The position numbers were made by a program, and so were the translations under genes. A stretch of 61,139 nucleotides of DNA from Candidatus Mediterraneibacter pullistercoris (lineage in GTDB: Bacteria; Bacillota; Clostridia; Lachnospirales; Lachnospiraceae), in assembly GCA_019116885.1 (NCBI GenBank), contig DXAU01000047.1, positions 1 through 61,139 on the forward strand, in the 5' to 3' direction. This document shows positions 36,014-46,225 of the stretch, one piece after another (position 1 is the first letter of the stretch; every line of letters starts with the position of its first letter). The notes beneath the pieces were generated by a model. That model was not told the DNA's origin, did not search any database, and saw nothing but the letters and a program-made list of their open reading frames with translations.

Positions 36014-36943
36014 TCATGTCCTTTCTCTTATCTGGTCCGGATCCAGAAACATCTTCTCTGGACAGAACCGGCATTTCCGTTCATCATAGCGGTAAATACC
36101 GATAAAATGTCCTCTCTTGTCATACAGGCGGTACTCTCCTGCCGCCTCCGGGCAGTCCTTCCCTGTATCTACCTGATCTGTTCTGAGCGGGTTGCCATTA
36201 TAGCCAAGAGATGCATACCTGTCTTTCACAGTAACTTTATTCAGATCTGCGAACACACTGTCAAGCGGAAGCAGGAGTCTGTCCAGTTCTCCCGTTTCCT
36301 GAGCCTGTTCCACTTCATCAAGGGTGACGCTCTCCTCCACATGAAACCGCCCCGACTTTGTCCGGAGCAGGCGCTCCATGCATCCGCCCACCCCAAGCCT
36401 CTGTCCGATATCATGGCACAGAGTCCTGATATAAGTACCTTTGGTACAGGATACTTCCATGCGGATACGGGGAAGACAGATCTCCATGATCCTGATGTCA
36501 CGTATCACCACATGACGGCTTTTACGCTCCACTGTCTTCCCCTCGCGGGCAAGTTCATAGAGCTTCCGTCCTCCCACTTTCAATGCGGAATACATCGGCG
36601 GAATCTGTTCATAACCGCCGATAAATCCAAGGATACACTCTCTGACCTGGTCCGGGTCAAGATCTCCGGAAGGGTCCTCACTTAAGGTCTGCCCTGTAGC
36701 ATCCTGGGTGTCTGTTGTCCTGCCAAGCAGCAGGACTGTCTCATACGTCTTATCCCTGTCTGTCAGCATGTCGCACACTTTCGTGGCGCGGCCGAGGCAG
36801 ACCGGGAGCACGCCTTCCGCATCCGGATCAAGGGTTCCCGTATGTCCGATCTTTCTCTGGCCGATGATCCCGCGCAGACGCGCCACCACGTCATGGGAAG
36901 TATAGCCTTTTTCTTTATAAATATTCAGGATACCATTGATCAT
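36014..36943 (-). CDS. truB: tRNA pseudouridine-55 synthase
   Basis: A 309-residue TruB making pseudouridine 55 in the T-loop. GHTGTLDPDAEGVLPV carries the catalytic Asp39, and SCTKGTYIRTLCHDIG is the second motif. The start ATG overlaps the nrnA stop (ATGA), indicating coupling. Confidence 0.96.
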   Translation of the reverse strand: MINGILNIYKEKGYTSHDVVARLRGIIGQRKIGHTGTLDPDAEGVLPVCLGRATKVCDMLTDRDKTYETVLLLGRTTDTQDATGQTLSEDPSGDLDPDQVRECILGFIGGYEQIPPMYSALKVGGRKLYELAREGKTVERKSRHVVIRDIRIMEICLPRIRMEVSCTKGTYIRTLCHDIGQRLGVGGCMERLLRTKSGRFHVEESVTLDEVEQAQETGELDRLLLPLDSVFADLNKVTVKDRYASLGYNGNPLRTDQVDTGKDCPEAAGEYRLYDKRGHFIGIYRYDERKCRFCPEKMFLDPDQIRERT

Positions 36944-37920
36944 GACTCTGCGTCCTGTTCTTCTTCATGTCTGAGCTGCTGTGCGATACGGGCCGTTATA
37001 TTATTGATGACGTCATGGCTGGAGCCTTCCATTGTTACTCCGGCAGCGCGCACATGTCCGCCGCCGCCGTAGTATTTCGCGATCTCGCTTACATCCACTT
37101 CCTTTTTTGAGCGCAGGCTTACTTTAAACTTCTGCGGCGCAAGTTCATGAAGGAATATTGCAACCTCGACGCCCGCTGTCTGCCGAAGCTGGCTTACGAT
37201 CCCCTCAAGATCCGCAGGTGACGCATGAAAGAAGTCCATTGATTTCCTCCGGATTACTGATACGATACATTTTTTATCCATGATGAGCATGCTCTCAAGG
37301 AGCGCTCTTCCCAGGATCTGATTCTGTATGTATGTTTTTTCATAGTACGTCCTGTCAATGATCGCACTTGAATCAATCCCTTTTCTCATCAGCGCCGCCG
37401 CAATCTCCATCGTTTCCGGCGAAGTGCAGGAGTACTGAAATACACCTGTGTCATGTGCGATCCCCATATACAGCGCCTCCGCTGCTTTTTTGTCTATCTT
37501 CTCTGCATCCACCAGGGTAAATACGATCTCCGCCGTGGAACTTGCTTCGGGCACAATATAATTGCTGTCAGCGAACGCATCATTGCTGATGTGGTGGTCG
37601 ATGCAGAGCGTCTCTTTCGCATTCTCAAACAAAGGACGGGAAAATCCGAGGCGCTCAGCGTCTCCGCAGTCCAGACAGATAAACAGATCGTAGATCTCAT
37701 CTGGTGAAGCCTGGCTCTTTATATTTTCTGTTCCGCTTATCATACGGTATGCCTCGGGAATTTCCTCCAAATATACGTCCACGCTGACAGATGGATACTG
37801 TTCTTTGAGATAAAGGTACAGACCCATACACGATCCCACACAGTCGCCGTCCGGGCGGATATGTCCTCCCAGAGCGATCTTATTCTTCCCTTTCAGGATA
37901 TCATTTAATACAAACTTCAT
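36940..37920 (-). CDS. nrnA: DHH-family oligoribonuclease/pAp phosphatase NrnA-like
   Basis: A 326-residue DHH/DHHA1 phosphoesterase that degrades nano-RNA and/or dephosphorylates pAp. Motifs: HIRPDGDCVGS, CLDCGDAERL, IDHHISND and the DHHA1 GGGGHVRAAG. ATG at 37920 has GAGGA 5 bases upstream and touches the rbfA stop. The rbfA-nrnA-truB order is standard in Firmicutes. Confidence 0.92.
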   Translation of the reverse strand: MKFVLNDILKGKNKIALGGHIRPDGDCVGSCMGLYLYLKEQYPSVSVDVYLEEIPEAYRMISGTENIKSQASPDEIYDLFICLDCGDAERLGFSRPLFENAKETLCIDHHISNDAFADSNYIVPEASSTAEIVFTLVDAEKIDKKAAEALYMGIAHDTGVFQYSCTSPETMEIAAALMRKGIDSSAIIDRTYYEKTYIQNQILGRALLESMLIMDKKCIVSVIRRKSMDFFHASPADLEGIVSQLRQTAGVEVAIFLHELAPQKFKVSLRSKKEVDVSEIAKYYGGGGHVRAAGVTMEGSSHDVINNITARIAQQLRHEEEQDAES

Positions 37921-37921
37921 G

Positions 37922-38296
37922 CTATTCCTCAGCTCCATTATCCAAATCTCTGGTCACTTCGTCTATCTTTCTGCTGATATTCACTCCATATTCAATGGAC
38001 TGGTCCTCGATAAACCGGATCTCCGGAGTGTTGCGCATATTGACCGTACGTGCCAGCTCCCGGCGGATATAGCCTTCCGCGCTCTGCAGGCCTCTGATCG
38101 TGTCCTGACGGGCTTTTTCATCCCCCAGGACACTGATATATGCCTTACATGTCTTTAAGTCCGGAGCAACTTCCACAGCTACCACGGAAGTCATCGGCGC
38201 AACTCTGGGATCTTTGATCCCGTTTCGTATGATGTTGCTCAGTTCCCGCTGGACCTCAGCGTTTACACGTGTGTTTTTGATACTGTTTTTTCTCAT
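37922..38296 (-). CDS. rbfA: Ribosome-binding factor A
   Basis: A 124-residue KH-fold protein needed for late 16S rRNA maturation in the cold. Recognised by RVNAEVQRELSNIIRNGIKDPRV at the N-terminus and the ELARTVNMRNTPEIRFIED segment. It lies between infB and nrnA. Confidence 0.95.
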   Translation of the reverse strand: MRKNSIKNTRVNAEVQRELSNIIRNGIKDPRVAPMTSVVAVEVAPDLKTCKAYISVLGDEKARQDTIRGLQSAEGYIRRELARTVNMRNTPEIRFIEDQSIEYGVNISRKIDEVTRDLDNGAEE

Positions 38297-38317
38297 TGCC
38301 GCTCCTTCTGTGAAGAT

Positions 38318-41134
38318 CTATTTTCTTTCTGTCTCCACCATCTTATATGCCTCTACGTTGTCTCCTTCTTTGATGTCGTTATAGTTTTCAAATACAAAAC
38401 CACATTCGTATCCGGCTCTTACTTCCTTGACGTCGTCCTTAAATCTCTTGAGCGATGCCAGCGGTCCGTCGAATACCACGATTCCGTCGCGGATCAGACG
38501 CACAGAACAGTTCCTCTCAAAAATACCGTCCTGCACATAAGCCCCGGCAATCGTGCCGACACCGGACGCCTTGAATGTCTGGCGCACCTCCGCGTGACCG
38601 AGTATCTTCTCCTCAAATACAGGATCAAGCATGCCTTTCATGGCAGCCTCCACATCCTCGATCGCGTTGTAGATGACTCTGTAGAGCCGTACGTCCACGC
38701 CTTCCCGGTCGGCGATATCCTTTGCCGTTGCATCCGGGCGGACGTTGAAACCGATAATAATTGCGTTGGATGCCGATGCGAGGATCACATCCGACTCGTT
38801 GATCGCTCCTACGCCTCCGTGGATCACTTTGATCACCACTTCTTCGTTGGAGAGCTTTAACAGGCTTTGTTTCATAGCTTCCACAGAACCCTGTACATCC
38901 GCTTTGACCACAATATTAAGTTCTTTGAGATTGCCTTCCTGGATCTGGCTGAACAGATCGTCAAGAGACATCCTTGATTTCGTTTCCTCAAGAAGCTTCA
39001 CCTTGTTCTGTGCGATAAATGTCTCCGCAAAGTTTCTCGCTTCTTTCTCGGAATCGCATCCTACAAATACTTCCCCGGCATTCGGCACTTCATTTAAACC
39101 AAGGATCTCTACCGGCTGGGACGGGCCTGCCTCTTTGACACGCCTTCCCCTGTCGTCCATCATGGCACGGACACGTCCGTGGGCGCTGCCTGCCGCGATT
39201 ACATCTCCCACATGAAGAGTACCTTTCTGCACAAGCACAGTCGCCACAGATCCTTTTCCTTTGTCAAGTTCCGCCTCGATCACAAGTCCTCTCGCCGTGC
39301 GGTTCGGATTGGCTTTGAGTTCAAGCACCTCCGCTGTGAGCAGGATCATCTCGAGCAGTTCCGGGATTCCTTCTTTTGTATGAGCGGAGACCGGAACAAA
39401 GATTGTGCTTCCGCCCCAGTCCTCAGGAATGAGCTCATACTCTGTGAGTTCCTGTTTTACTCTCTCGATATTCGCGCCGGGTTTGTCGATCTTATTGATT
39501 GCCACAATAATCTCTACTCCGGCTGCTTTGGCATGGTTGATCGCTTCTATCGTCTGAGGCATCACACCATCATCCGCCGCAACTACGAGGATTGCGATAT
39601 CTGTAGAGCTGGCGCCTCTCATTCGCATCGCTGTAAACGCCTCATGTCCCGGAGTATCAAGAAACGTGATCTTTTCCCCGTTTATCTCCACCACATACGC
39701 TCCGATATGCTGGGTGATTCCGCCTGCCTCACGATCTGTTACGTTCGTGTCGCGGATTGCGTCAAGCAGAGAGGTCTTTCCGTGATCGACATGGCCCATG
39801 ACACATACAACAGGCGGACGCTTTGCCATCAGGCTCTCGTCTTCCTCGTCTTCTTTGAGAAGTTCTTCGATCACATCGACTACTTCCTCTTTCTCGCAGA
39901 GGATATCAAAATCAAGGGCGATCTCTTCCGCTGTCTCGTAATCGATCTCCTGGTTTACGGTAACGACTTTGCCCTGCAGGAACAGTTTTTTGATAATAAC
40001 TGACGGAACTACTTTCATCTTGTCTGCCAGTTCCTTGATCGTAAGTACCTCGGGGATCACGATCTGTTTGATCTTCTCCTCTTTCTTCTCTTCCTGTTTC
40101 GGCTGCGGTTTCTTCGCTTCGGCTACCTGTTTCTGCTTTCTTCCTTTTCTGCCTTTGCCCTCGAACGCCTCGTCTCTGTATTCTTTCTTCTTATTGTCGC
40201 GTTCTTTATCCTTTGCCTTGTTTCTCTGGCTCTTCTGCTGTTCCATCACAGGCGTGCTGATCTCTTCCCTGCGTGAATCTCTCCGGTCCGGGCGCGGACC
40301 CTGGCCTCCTCTTGGACCCTGGCCGCTTCTCTCCTGGCGTCCCGGACGTCCATTTCCTGACGGGCGTCCGCCCTGGCCCCTGTCTGTACGGGACGGACGG
40401 TCTGACGCACCCCTGTCTGAGCGCGGCTGTCTCTCTGGTGCAGGCCCTCTGTCTGAGCGCGGCTGTCTCTCCGGAACACTCTGACGCTGCGGACGTTCCG
40501 GCGCTTTCTCTGTCCGTACCGGACGCTCCGGACTCTTTGCTGCCGGACGGCTGTTCTGCTGTGCCTGTTCCGTTCTTGCAGGACGTTCTTCAGCCACTCT
40601 GCTCTCTCCTGCTCCGGGAGCAGCCTCGGCAGATGGTCTGACTGTCTGGCCGGAACGCTCCGGACGGACAGCAGTCTGTTTTACATCAGCTGTATGCTTC
40701 TCGCCTGCCGGATTCGTGCCATGCGCCGCACGCTCCGGGCGCACTGGTCTCTCGCCTGCCGGACGGGCGCCGTGTGCAGGACGTGGTCCTGCCTGGCCGG
40801 GACGTGCCTGGCGCTGGGCGGGACGGCTCCCCTGTATCCTGCTGCTGTTTTTGGAATTCTGCGGACGTATTACAAAAGCAAGATTTTTCTTTTTGGGAGC
40901 AGCGCTCTCTTTCGGTTCTGCCTGTTCTGCAGTCTTCTGCTCAGCTTTTGCCTCTGTCTTTGCAGTGTTTTCTTTTCTGGAAGCGATCTCGGCACGGATC
41001 TGGTCAGCCACCGTGTCCTCCACCGTGCTCATATGATTTTTGACCTCCATATTTTTCTTTTGAAGAATCTCCACGAGTTCTTTATTGTCGATCCCCAGCT
41101 CTTTCGCCAGCTCATGTACCCTCATTTTTGTCAT
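38318..41134 (-). CDS. infB: Translation initiation factor IF-2
   Basis: A 938-residue IF-2. After a short N-terminal IF2_N fold ([21 protein letters not shown]), a long disordered Ala/Pro/Arg/Gly-rich region covers about residues 55-355, with a repeated [10 protein letters not shown] unit. A second IF2_N precedes the G domain with [23 protein letters not shown] and NKID, then domains II-IV. AAGGAGG precedes ATG. It delivers fMet-tRNA to the 30S subunit. Confidence 0.97.
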   Translation of the reverse strand: MTKMRVHELAKELGIDNKELVEILQKKNMEVKNHMSTVEDTVADQIRAEIASRKENTAKTEAKAEQKTAEQAEPKESAAPKKKNLAFVIRPQNSKNSSRIQGSRPAQRQARPGQAGPRPAHGARPAGERPVRPERAAHGTNPAGEKHTADVKQTAVRPERSGQTVRPSAEAAPGAGESRVAEERPARTEQAQQNSRPAAKSPERPVRTEKAPERPQRQSVPERQPRSDRGPAPERQPRSDRGASDRPSRTDRGQGGRPSGNGRPGRQERSGQGPRGGQGPRPDRRDSRREEISTPVMEQQKSQRNKAKDKERDNKKKEYRDEAFEGKGRKGRKQKQVAEAKKPQPKQEEKKEEKIKQIVIPEVLTIKELADKMKVVPSVIIKKLFLQGKVVTVNQEIDYETAEEIALDFDILCEKEEVVDVIEELLKEDEEDESLMAKRPPVVCVMGHVDHGKTSLLDAIRDTNVTDREAGGITQHIGAYVVEINGEKITFLDTPGHEAFTAMRMRGASSTDIAILVVAADDGVMPQTIEAINHAKAAGVEIIVAINKIDKPGANIERVKQELTEYELIPEDWGGSTIFVPVSAHTKEGIPELLEMILLTAEVLELKANPNRTARGLVIEAELDKGKGSVATVLVQKGTLHVGDVIAAGSAHGRVRAMMDDRGRRVKEAGPSQPVEILGLNEVPNAGEVFVGCDSEKEARNFAETFIAQNKVKLLEETKSRMSLDDLFSQIQEGNLKELNIVVKADVQGSVEAMKQSLLKLSNEEVVIKVIHGGVGAINESDVILASASNAIIIGFNVRPDATAKDIADREGVDVRLYRVIYNAIEDVEAAMKGMLDPVFEEKILGHAEVRQTFKASGVGTIAGAYVQDGIFERNCSVRLIRDGIVVFDGPLASLKRFKDDVKEVRAGYECGFVFENYNDIKEGDNVEAYKMVETERK
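40411..40476 (-). repeat. In-frame tandem repeat in the IF-2 linker
   Basis: The 22-base unit CTGTCTGAGCGCGGCTGTCT plus CT occurs at 40413 and again at 40449, a 36-base period, encoding the repeated [10 protein letters not shown]. It lies in the disordered N-terminal region of infB and is probably length-variable between strains. Confidence 0.75.
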
Positions 41135-41148
41135 ATCAACTACCTCCT

Positions 41149-41478
41149 TTATGCAATATCCTCTCGGTTATTAATCTCTTTTAGAATCCCGTCTGCAAAT
41201 CCTTCGTCCAATATCGCCAGAGATGCACGGAATTCCTTTCCCATTGCATGCCCTAAGGTATTTTTATCTCCGTAAATATAAATTGGAACTCTGTAAAATT
41301 CACACATATCCCGAAATTTTTTCTTTGTATTATCCGATGCGTCTGCCGCAGCAATCACAAGATGCGCTCGGCCTGACTTAACCATATTCTCAGTCATCAT
41401 CTCACCGCTCACACATCTGCGCGCTCTTACTGCAAGCCCGATCAGAGACAGGATCTTATCCTTCTGCTTCAATCTCAC
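41149..41478 (-). CDS. ylxQ: L7Ae-family RNA-binding protein YlxQ
   Basis: A 109-residue L7Ae/L30e-fold protein with [15 protein letters not shown] and [19 protein letters not shown]. It is a presumed kink-turn RNA binder of the nusA operon. It overlaps the end of ylxR. GTG at 41478 is close to AAAGGAG; TTG at 41472 is spaced better, so the exact start is open. Confidence 0.88.
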   Translation of the reverse strand: MRLKQKDKILSLIGLAVRARRCVSGEMMTENMVKSGRAHLVIAAADASDNTKKKFRDMCEFYRVPIYIYGDKNTLGHAMGKEFRASLAILDEGFADGILKEINNREDIA

Positions 41479-41737
41479 CCATCTCCTTTTCCAGCTTATC
41501 GTATACCTCCTGCGGAATCTCCTGCGTAAAGGAGCGCTCCAGGCCCTTTGATCTCACTGCCTGCCGGAAACATTCCACTGACCTGCATATATACGCGCCT
41601 CTCCCGTTCTTTTTTCCCGCGGCGTCTACAATAAACTCTCCGCTCTCCGTCCTGAGTATGCGCATCAGCTCTTTCTTTGGCTTCATCTCACCGCATCCAA
41701 CACATTTTCTCATTGGGATCTTCTTTTTTACTGCCAA
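41456..41737 (-). CDS. ylxR: YlxR/RnpM-family RNA-binding protein
   Basis: A 93-residue protein with the family opening RKCVGCGEMKPKKELMRI and NGRGAYIC. Bacillus YlxR (RnpM) binds and modulates RNase P RNA. TTG start with GGAG 8 bases upstream. It follows nusA by 25 bases and overlaps ylxQ, so translation of the two is coupled. Confidence 0.9.
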   Translation of the reverse strand: MAVKKKIPMRKCVGCGEMKPKKELMRILRTESGEFIVDAAGKKNGRGAYICRSVECFRQAVRSKGLERSFTQEIPQEVYDKLEKEMGEIEAEG

Positions 41738-41762
41738 ATAACCCTCTCCTTCAGATCATATC

Positions 41763-43016
41763 TTATCTGTCATCCGTCTCAACAAACTGGATCTCTTCTG
41801 CGTCTTCCTGTCCGGGATCATCGTATGTTTCCTCATACTCCTGGGCTCCGTCATAACCGGCGTAGTCGTTATATTCCTCATCCCCGTAACCGTCATCGTA
41901 TCCGTCGTCATAATCGCCGGTGTAGCCTTCCTCACCCATGAGTCCCATCTGCTCCATGTAGTTTTCCGGAAGATCACCTGCTTCGATCGCCTGAGTCTCG
42001 CTCTTGATATCAATTTTATATCCTGTAAGCCTTGCGGCAAGACGTGCATTTTGTCCTTCCTTGCCTATCGCCAGGGAGAGCTGGTAATCCGGCACGATCA
42101 CATTGGCCACCTTCTCCTCGGGATCAGCCATGACGGAGATGACCTTTGCAGGGCTCAGTGCGTTTTCTATGAGCAGAGCCGGGTTCTCATCCCAATTGAT
42201 GATATCGATCTTCTCGCCCCGGAGTTCCTGGACAACAGCATTTACTCTTGCACCGTTCATTCCCACACATGCGCCCACAGGATCAACATTCGGATCATTG
42301 GACCAGACGGCCATCTTTGTCCGGGACCCTGCTTCTCGGGCAATGCTCTTGATCTCCACAGTTCCGTCTCTTACCTCGGCCACTTCAGCCTCGAAAAGAC
42401 GCTTCACAAGCTCCGGATGAGTCCGGGAGACAAGTATCTTCGGTCCTCTCGGAGTATTTTTTACTTCAACGACATAAAGTTTGATGCGCTCCGTTGGTCT
42501 GAAATTCTCGCCCTTTACCTGTTCATTTTCCGTGAGCATCGCATCTGCCCTGCCGAGGTTGATGCTGATATTTTTTCCTACATAACGCTGAACGATACCG
42601 GTCACAATATCTTTCTCTTTTTCAAAGTACTGGTCAAATACGACTTTCCGTTCTTCTTCGCGTATCTTCTGGAGGATCAGGTTCTTTGCATTCTGAGTGG
42701 CGATACGGCCAAACTCCTTGGAGTGCACCGGTATCTGGGCCACGTCTCCGATCTGAAGCGCAGAATCAATCTTTTCCGCTTCCTCGAGAGTGATCTCAAG
42801 CGCAGGATTCGTCACTTCCTCTACCACATTTTTCTCTGCGTAAACTGCATAATCACATGTGTCGCGGTCCATGATCACTTTAATGTTCTCAGCAGTCCCA
42901 AAATGATTTTTGCAGGCGCTGATCAGTGAATTCTCGATCGCATCCAGCATCACGTCTCTGCTGATGTTCTTTTCCTTTTCAAGGATTGTCAATGCTTCCA
43001 TTAACTCTGTGTTCAT
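41763..43016 (-). CDS. nusA: Transcription elongation factor NusA
   Basis: A 417-residue NusA with an N-terminal RNA polymerase-binding domain (about 1-130), S1 (about 135-200) and two KH domains (about 205-350; [18 protein letters not shown] and [21 protein letters not shown]). The proteobacterial C-terminal AR repeats are absent, as usual in Firmicutes. Instead it has an extreme Asp/Gly/Tyr-rich acidic tail of about 55 residues. AGGAGG precedes ATG. Confidence 0.96.
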   Translation of the reverse strand: MNTELMEALTILEKEKNISRDVMLDAIENSLISACKNHFGTAENIKVIMDRDTCDYAVYAEKNVVEEVTNPALEITLEEAEKIDSALQIGDVAQIPVHSKEFGRIATQNAKNLILQKIREEERKVVFDQYFEKEKDIVTGIVQRYVGKNISINLGRADAMLTENEQVKGENFRPTERIKLYVVEVKNTPRGPKILVSRTHPELVKRLFEAEVAEVRDGTVEIKSIAREAGSRTKMAVWSNDPNVDPVGACVGMNGARVNAVVQELRGEKIDIINWDENPALLIENALSPAKVISVMADPEEKVANVIVPDYQLSLAIGKEGQNARLAARLTGYKIDIKSETQAIEAGDLPENYMEQMGLMGEEGYTGDYDDGYDDGYGDEEYNDYAGYDGAQEYEETYDDPGQEDAEEIQFVETDDR

Positions 43017-43042
43017 TCTTACGTTTCCTCCTAATATTATAA

Positions 43043-43510
43043 TTAAAAATCCAGAGCCAGACGGATCAGTGCAATATCTGCACGTTCAAATGTCTGCTCA
43101 GTTTCATCTTCGTATGCGATCGTGACAGTTTCACTGTCGTATCTTTTGAGTATTCCCGTAAATTCTTTCTGGCGTTCTATGGCCCGGTAAGTGCGTATCT
43201 CCACTTCCTCGCCGATACTCCTGGCAAAATCTTTCTCTTTTTTAAGAGGTCTTCCAAGTCCCGGAGAGCTCACCTCAAACACATAGGAATCTTCAATATA
43301 ATCTTTCTCATCCAGGATATCCGAGAACTGTCTGCTGACTGCTTCACAGTCATCCACGGTGATCCCGCCGGGTTTGTCGATATACGCCCTCAGATACCAG
43401 GTACCGCCCTCTCTGACGTACTCTACATCTACCAGTTCAAACCCAAACCCTGTGACGACCGGCTCCAGGAGCTGTTCCGTCTTCTGTTCATATTCTTCTC
43501 TTCTGGACAC
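43043..43510 (-). CDS. rimP: Ribosome maturation factor RimP
   Basis: A 155-residue protein for 30S maturation. GFELVDVEYVREGGTWYLRAYIDKPGGITVDDCE and EVSSPGLGRPL are diagnostic in part. GTG start with AAGGAAG upstream. It is the first gene of the nusA-infB operon, with a promoter and structured leader ahead of it. Confidence 0.95.
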   Translation of the reverse strand: MSRREEYEQKTEQLLEPVVTGFGFELVDVEYVREGGTWYLRAYIDKPGGITVDDCEAVSRQFSDILDEKDYIEDSYVFEVSSPGLGRPLKKEKDFARSIGEEVEIRTYRAIERQKEFTGILKRYDSETVTIAYEDETEQTFERADIALIRLALDF

Positions 43511-43588
43511 GCGCTGTTCTTCCTTTCTTCAGTGTCACACGCTGCACAACACAGCGATATGCTTCTGAGATATTCCCTTACCGACAAA

Positions 43589-43616
43589 GAAGAGTGAACT
43601 TTCGTCCACTCTTCTG
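43589..43616 (-). terminator. Hairpin in the rimP leader, terminator or attenuator
   Basis: On the minus strand AGAAGAGTG pairs with CACTCTTCT, with an inner AC/GT pair around GAAA, and is followed by TTTG. It lies about 80 bases upstream of rimP, just past the predicted start of the operon transcript and also downstream of xylB. It could end read-through from xylB or act as a leader element for nusA-operon control. Confidence 0.55.
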
Positions 43617-43636
43617 CCGGATTCCTTATGTAACTT

Positions 43637-43665
43637 TAATAACCTTAACACTTTTCCCTGTAAAA
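43637..43665 (-). promoter_or_regulatory. Promoter of the rimP-nusA-infB operon
   Basis: On the minus strand TTTACA (43660-43665), 17 bases and TATTAA (43637-43642), just after the xylB stop. The leader to the rimP GTG is about 120 bases. Confidence 0.6.
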
Positions 43666-43688
43666 ATCAAGGGTTTTTCCTGTATTTT

Positions 43689-45146
43689 CTAATAAAGTGA
43701 TTTCACCGCAGGATAGATCTTCCTGAAACGGCGGTATTTCTCCTCATACTTTCTTACAAGCTCCGGGGATGGCTCCAGCGTCTGCTTGACCTTTACCAGT
43801 TTCCTGGCAATTGTCTGAACGTCCGGATATTCTCCACATCCGACAGCTGCCAGCATCGCGCCGCCAAGTGCAGGTCCTTCCTCGCTCTCAATCTCTTCCA
43901 GAGTCAGATTCAGGACATTTGCAATGATTTTTTTCCACAAACCGCTTTTTGCCCCGCCGCCGCAGATCTTAGCCTGCCTGACAGAGATCCCCAGATTTCT
44001 CGCTACTTCAAGAGAGTCTCTCAACCCGAACGCAACGCCTTCCATGACAGCCTGGGTCATATCTTCCCTGGTCGTGTCCATCGACATCCCAAGGAACAGC
44101 GCTCTGGCATCCGGATTATTATGCGGCGATCTCTCCCCCATTAGATAAGGAAGATAGAACACATGATTTTCTCCGAGTCTGCTGATCCCCTTTTGTTCCA
44201 TGCTGTAATCTTTTGTTTTCAAGATATCTTCCATCCACCACTTATTGCACGCGGCTGCGCTCAGCATACATCCCATCAGATGATAGTTCCCGTCCGCATG
44301 AGCAAAAGAGTGAAGGCTGTTGTATTTGTCTGCTCCAAATTTTTCCGTTGAGATAAATACAGTCCCTGAAGTCCCAATGGAAATATTGCACCGTCCGTCT
44401 CCTACCGTTCCTGTTCCAACAGCCGCGGCCGCATTGTCGCCTGCTCCGGCAGCAACTGCTACATCCGCCGTGAGCCCAAGCCTTTTCGCGATTTCCGGTT
44501 TCAGAGTGCCGACAATTTCATAGCTTTCATATATCTTCGGAAGCATCGTCTCTGTGATACTGCAGATACCCAGCATATCACGGGACCAGCATCTGTTCCT
44601 GACATCCATAAGAAGCATGCCGGACGCATCCGATACATCTGTGGCAAACGCGCCGGTCAGCCTGTATACCAGAAAATCTTTCGGCAGCATAATCTTAGCC
44701 ACCCGTTTGAAAAGTTCTGGCTCATTCTTCTGCATCCAGAGGATCTTCGGCGCAGTAAAACCGGCATAAGCGATATTCGCTGTATATTCTGACAGCTTCT
44801 CTTTCCCAATCACTTCGTTGAGATAGGCGGTTTCCTTTCCTGACCGCCCATCATTCCACAGGATCGCAGGGCGCACAGGACAATCCCTCTCATCCAGCGT
44901 AACCAGGCCATGCATCTGTCCGCCGCACCCAATCCCTGCTACTGATGCAGGATTTTCATCCCTCATCAGTTCACGGATACCTTCCACCGTCTGTTCAAGC
45001 CAGTCCTCCGGATTCTGCTCTGACCAGCCCGGTTGTGGGAAATACAGAGGATATTCTTTTGAAACAATTTTCCGGATCTTTCCATCCGCATCCATCAGCA
45101 GAAGTTTTACCGCTGATGTTCCCAGATCCACACCTATATATAACAT
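43689..45146 (-). CDS. xylB: Xylulokinase
   Basis: FGGY-family kinase of 485 residues that phosphorylates D-xylulose to xylulose 5-phosphate. YIGVDLGTSAVKLLLMD is the N-terminal phosphate loop, CGGQMHGLV the xylulokinase-type substrate loop, and CGGGAKSGLW the C-terminal ATP site. AGGAG precedes ATG, 13 bases after the dehydrogenase stop. Placement after a polyol dehydrogenase and sugar transporter suggests a pentitol pathway rather than xylose isomerase. Confidence 0.93.
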   Translation of the reverse strand: MLYIGVDLGTSAVKLLLMDADGKIRKIVSKEYPLYFPQPGWSEQNPEDWLEQTVEGIRELMRDENPASVAGIGCGGQMHGLVTLDERDCPVRPAILWNDGRSGKETAYLNEVIGKEKLSEYTANIAYAGFTAPKILWMQKNEPELFKRVAKIMLPKDFLVYRLTGAFATDVSDASGMLLMDVRNRCWSRDMLGICSITETMLPKIYESYEIVGTLKPEIAKRLGLTADVAVAAGAGDNAAAAVGTGTVGDGRCNISIGTSGTVFISTEKFGADKYNSLHSFAHADGNYHLMGCMLSAAACNKWWMEDILKTKDYSMEQKGISRLGENHVFYLPYLMGERSPHNNPDARALFLGMSMDTTREDMTQAVMEGVAFGLRDSLEVARNLGISVRQAKICGGGAKSGLWKKIIANVLNLTLEEIESEEGPALGGAMLAAVGCGEYPDVQTIARKLVKVKQTLEPSPELVRKYEEKYRRFRKIYPAVKSLY

Positions 45147-45159
45147 AACTTTCTCCTGT

Positions 45160-46206
45160 TTAAATTTTGATCACCGCTTTGACAAGATCTGTCTTATTGT
45201 TTACAGCCTCGTCAAATGCTTCCTGTATCTGTTCCAGATCAAATCTGTGCGTAACGATTTTCTTTACGTCAATAGCTCCGCTCGCCACTGCCGCGATCGC
45301 TTTTGGATAAATGTTGCGGTATCTGAACACAGTCTTGATCTGTGCCTCTTTATCCATGATCTGTGCAAAATTATAACTGATCTCTTCCTGAGAGGAAAGA
45401 CCCACAAGCGTAATCGTTCCCCCTCTGCGCACTGCAAAAGGCGTCTGGGCAATGGTTACCGGTGAACCAGCCGTTTCAAATACTACATCCGCCCCTCTTC
45501 CTTCTGTCAATTCGGATATCCTGTCCAAAGCGTCACATTCTCCGCTGTTGATCACATGATCTGCTCCAAGCTCTTTTGCTTTTTCCAGTTTCGCATCCAC
45601 AAGATCAGCTACGATAACTTTTCCAGCGCCCCGCGCACGGCATGCAAGGAGCGTAACCAGCCCGATGCAGCCGGCTCCGAGGATAACGATCGTATCACCC
45701 GGCTGTACTTCGCCTTGTTCCGCTGCGTAAAACCCGACAGATAACGGTTCGATCAGCGCGCCTTCTTCTGTAGAAACATTCTCAGGGAGTTTAAAACACA
45801 TGTCTTCCGGAAACGCAATGTACTGTTCATAGCACCCCTGAATCGGAGGCGTGGCCAGGAATTCCACGTCAGGGCACAGATTGTAATGTCCTGATTTGCA
45901 AAACTCGCATTTTCCGCAGGTAATCCCGGGTTCCAGAGCTACTCTGTCCCCTTCTTTGAGGCTTGAAACGCCTTTGCCTGTGCGTACTACAGTCCCTGCA
46001 CATTCATGTCCCAGCATAAAATCCTCTTCCAGATCCACTTTGTACGCACCGCAATTCCCATAATGATAATAATGTACGTCTGATCCGCAGATTCCTACAT
46101 ATTCCAGCCGGATAAGAACTTGTTTTTCTCCGATATCCGGGATAGGAATCTCCTTGATGACCATATTGTCCGTTCCTCTCATGTAAGCTGCTTTCTGCAT
46201 TTTCAT
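45160..46206 (-). CDS. Zinc-dependent polyol dehydrogenase (xylitol/sorbitol type)
   Basis: A 348-residue medium-chain dehydrogenase. Catalytic zinc ligands are Cys40 and His67-Glu68 (GHE); structural zinc Cys97, Cys100, Cys103 and Cys111 are all present. NAD binding is at GAGCIGLVTLL, and Asp ends the second beta strand (VIVADLVD), favouring NAD over NADP. The CGSDVHYYHYG segment is typical of sorbitol/xylitol dehydrogenases. With xylB next to it, oxidation of xylitol or D-arabitol to D-xylulose is likely; sorbitol cannot be excluded. Confidence 0.87.
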   Translation of the reverse strand: MKMQKAAYMRGTDNMVIKEIPIPDIGEKQVLIRLEYVGICGSDVHYYHYGNCGAYKVDLEEDFMLGHECAGTVVRTGKGVSSLKEGDRVALEPGITCGKCEFCKSGHYNLCPDVEFLATPPIQGCYEQYIAFPEDMCFKLPENVSTEEGALIEPLSVGFYAAEQGEVQPGDTIVILGAGCIGLVTLLACRARGAGKVIVADLVDAKLEKAKELGADHVINSGECDALDRISELTEGRGADVVFETAGSPVTIAQTPFAVRRGGTITLVGLSSQEEISYNFAQIMDKEAQIKTVFRYRNIYPKAIAAVASGAIDVKKIVTHRFDLEQIQEAFDEAVNNKTDLVKAVIKI

Positions 46207-46225
46207 ACTGATCTCCTTCTTTCCT

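Noticed and set aside
35117-36685. A 522-codon open frame on the plus strand opposite ribF and truB
   Set aside because: It runs antisense across two well-identified genes, has no ribosome site or recognisable domain, and follows from codon bias of the real genes.
39179-40003. A 274-codon plus-strand frame opposite the infB G domain
   Set aside because: Antisense to a highly conserved GTPase domain; no independent support.
40411-40476. CRISPR-like or regulatory direct repeat
   Set aside because: Two in-frame copies only, encoding a repeated peptide of the IF-2 linker.
42051-42929. A 292-codon plus-strand frame opposite nusA
   Set aside because: No family resemblance and lies fully within the S1/KH coding region of nusA.
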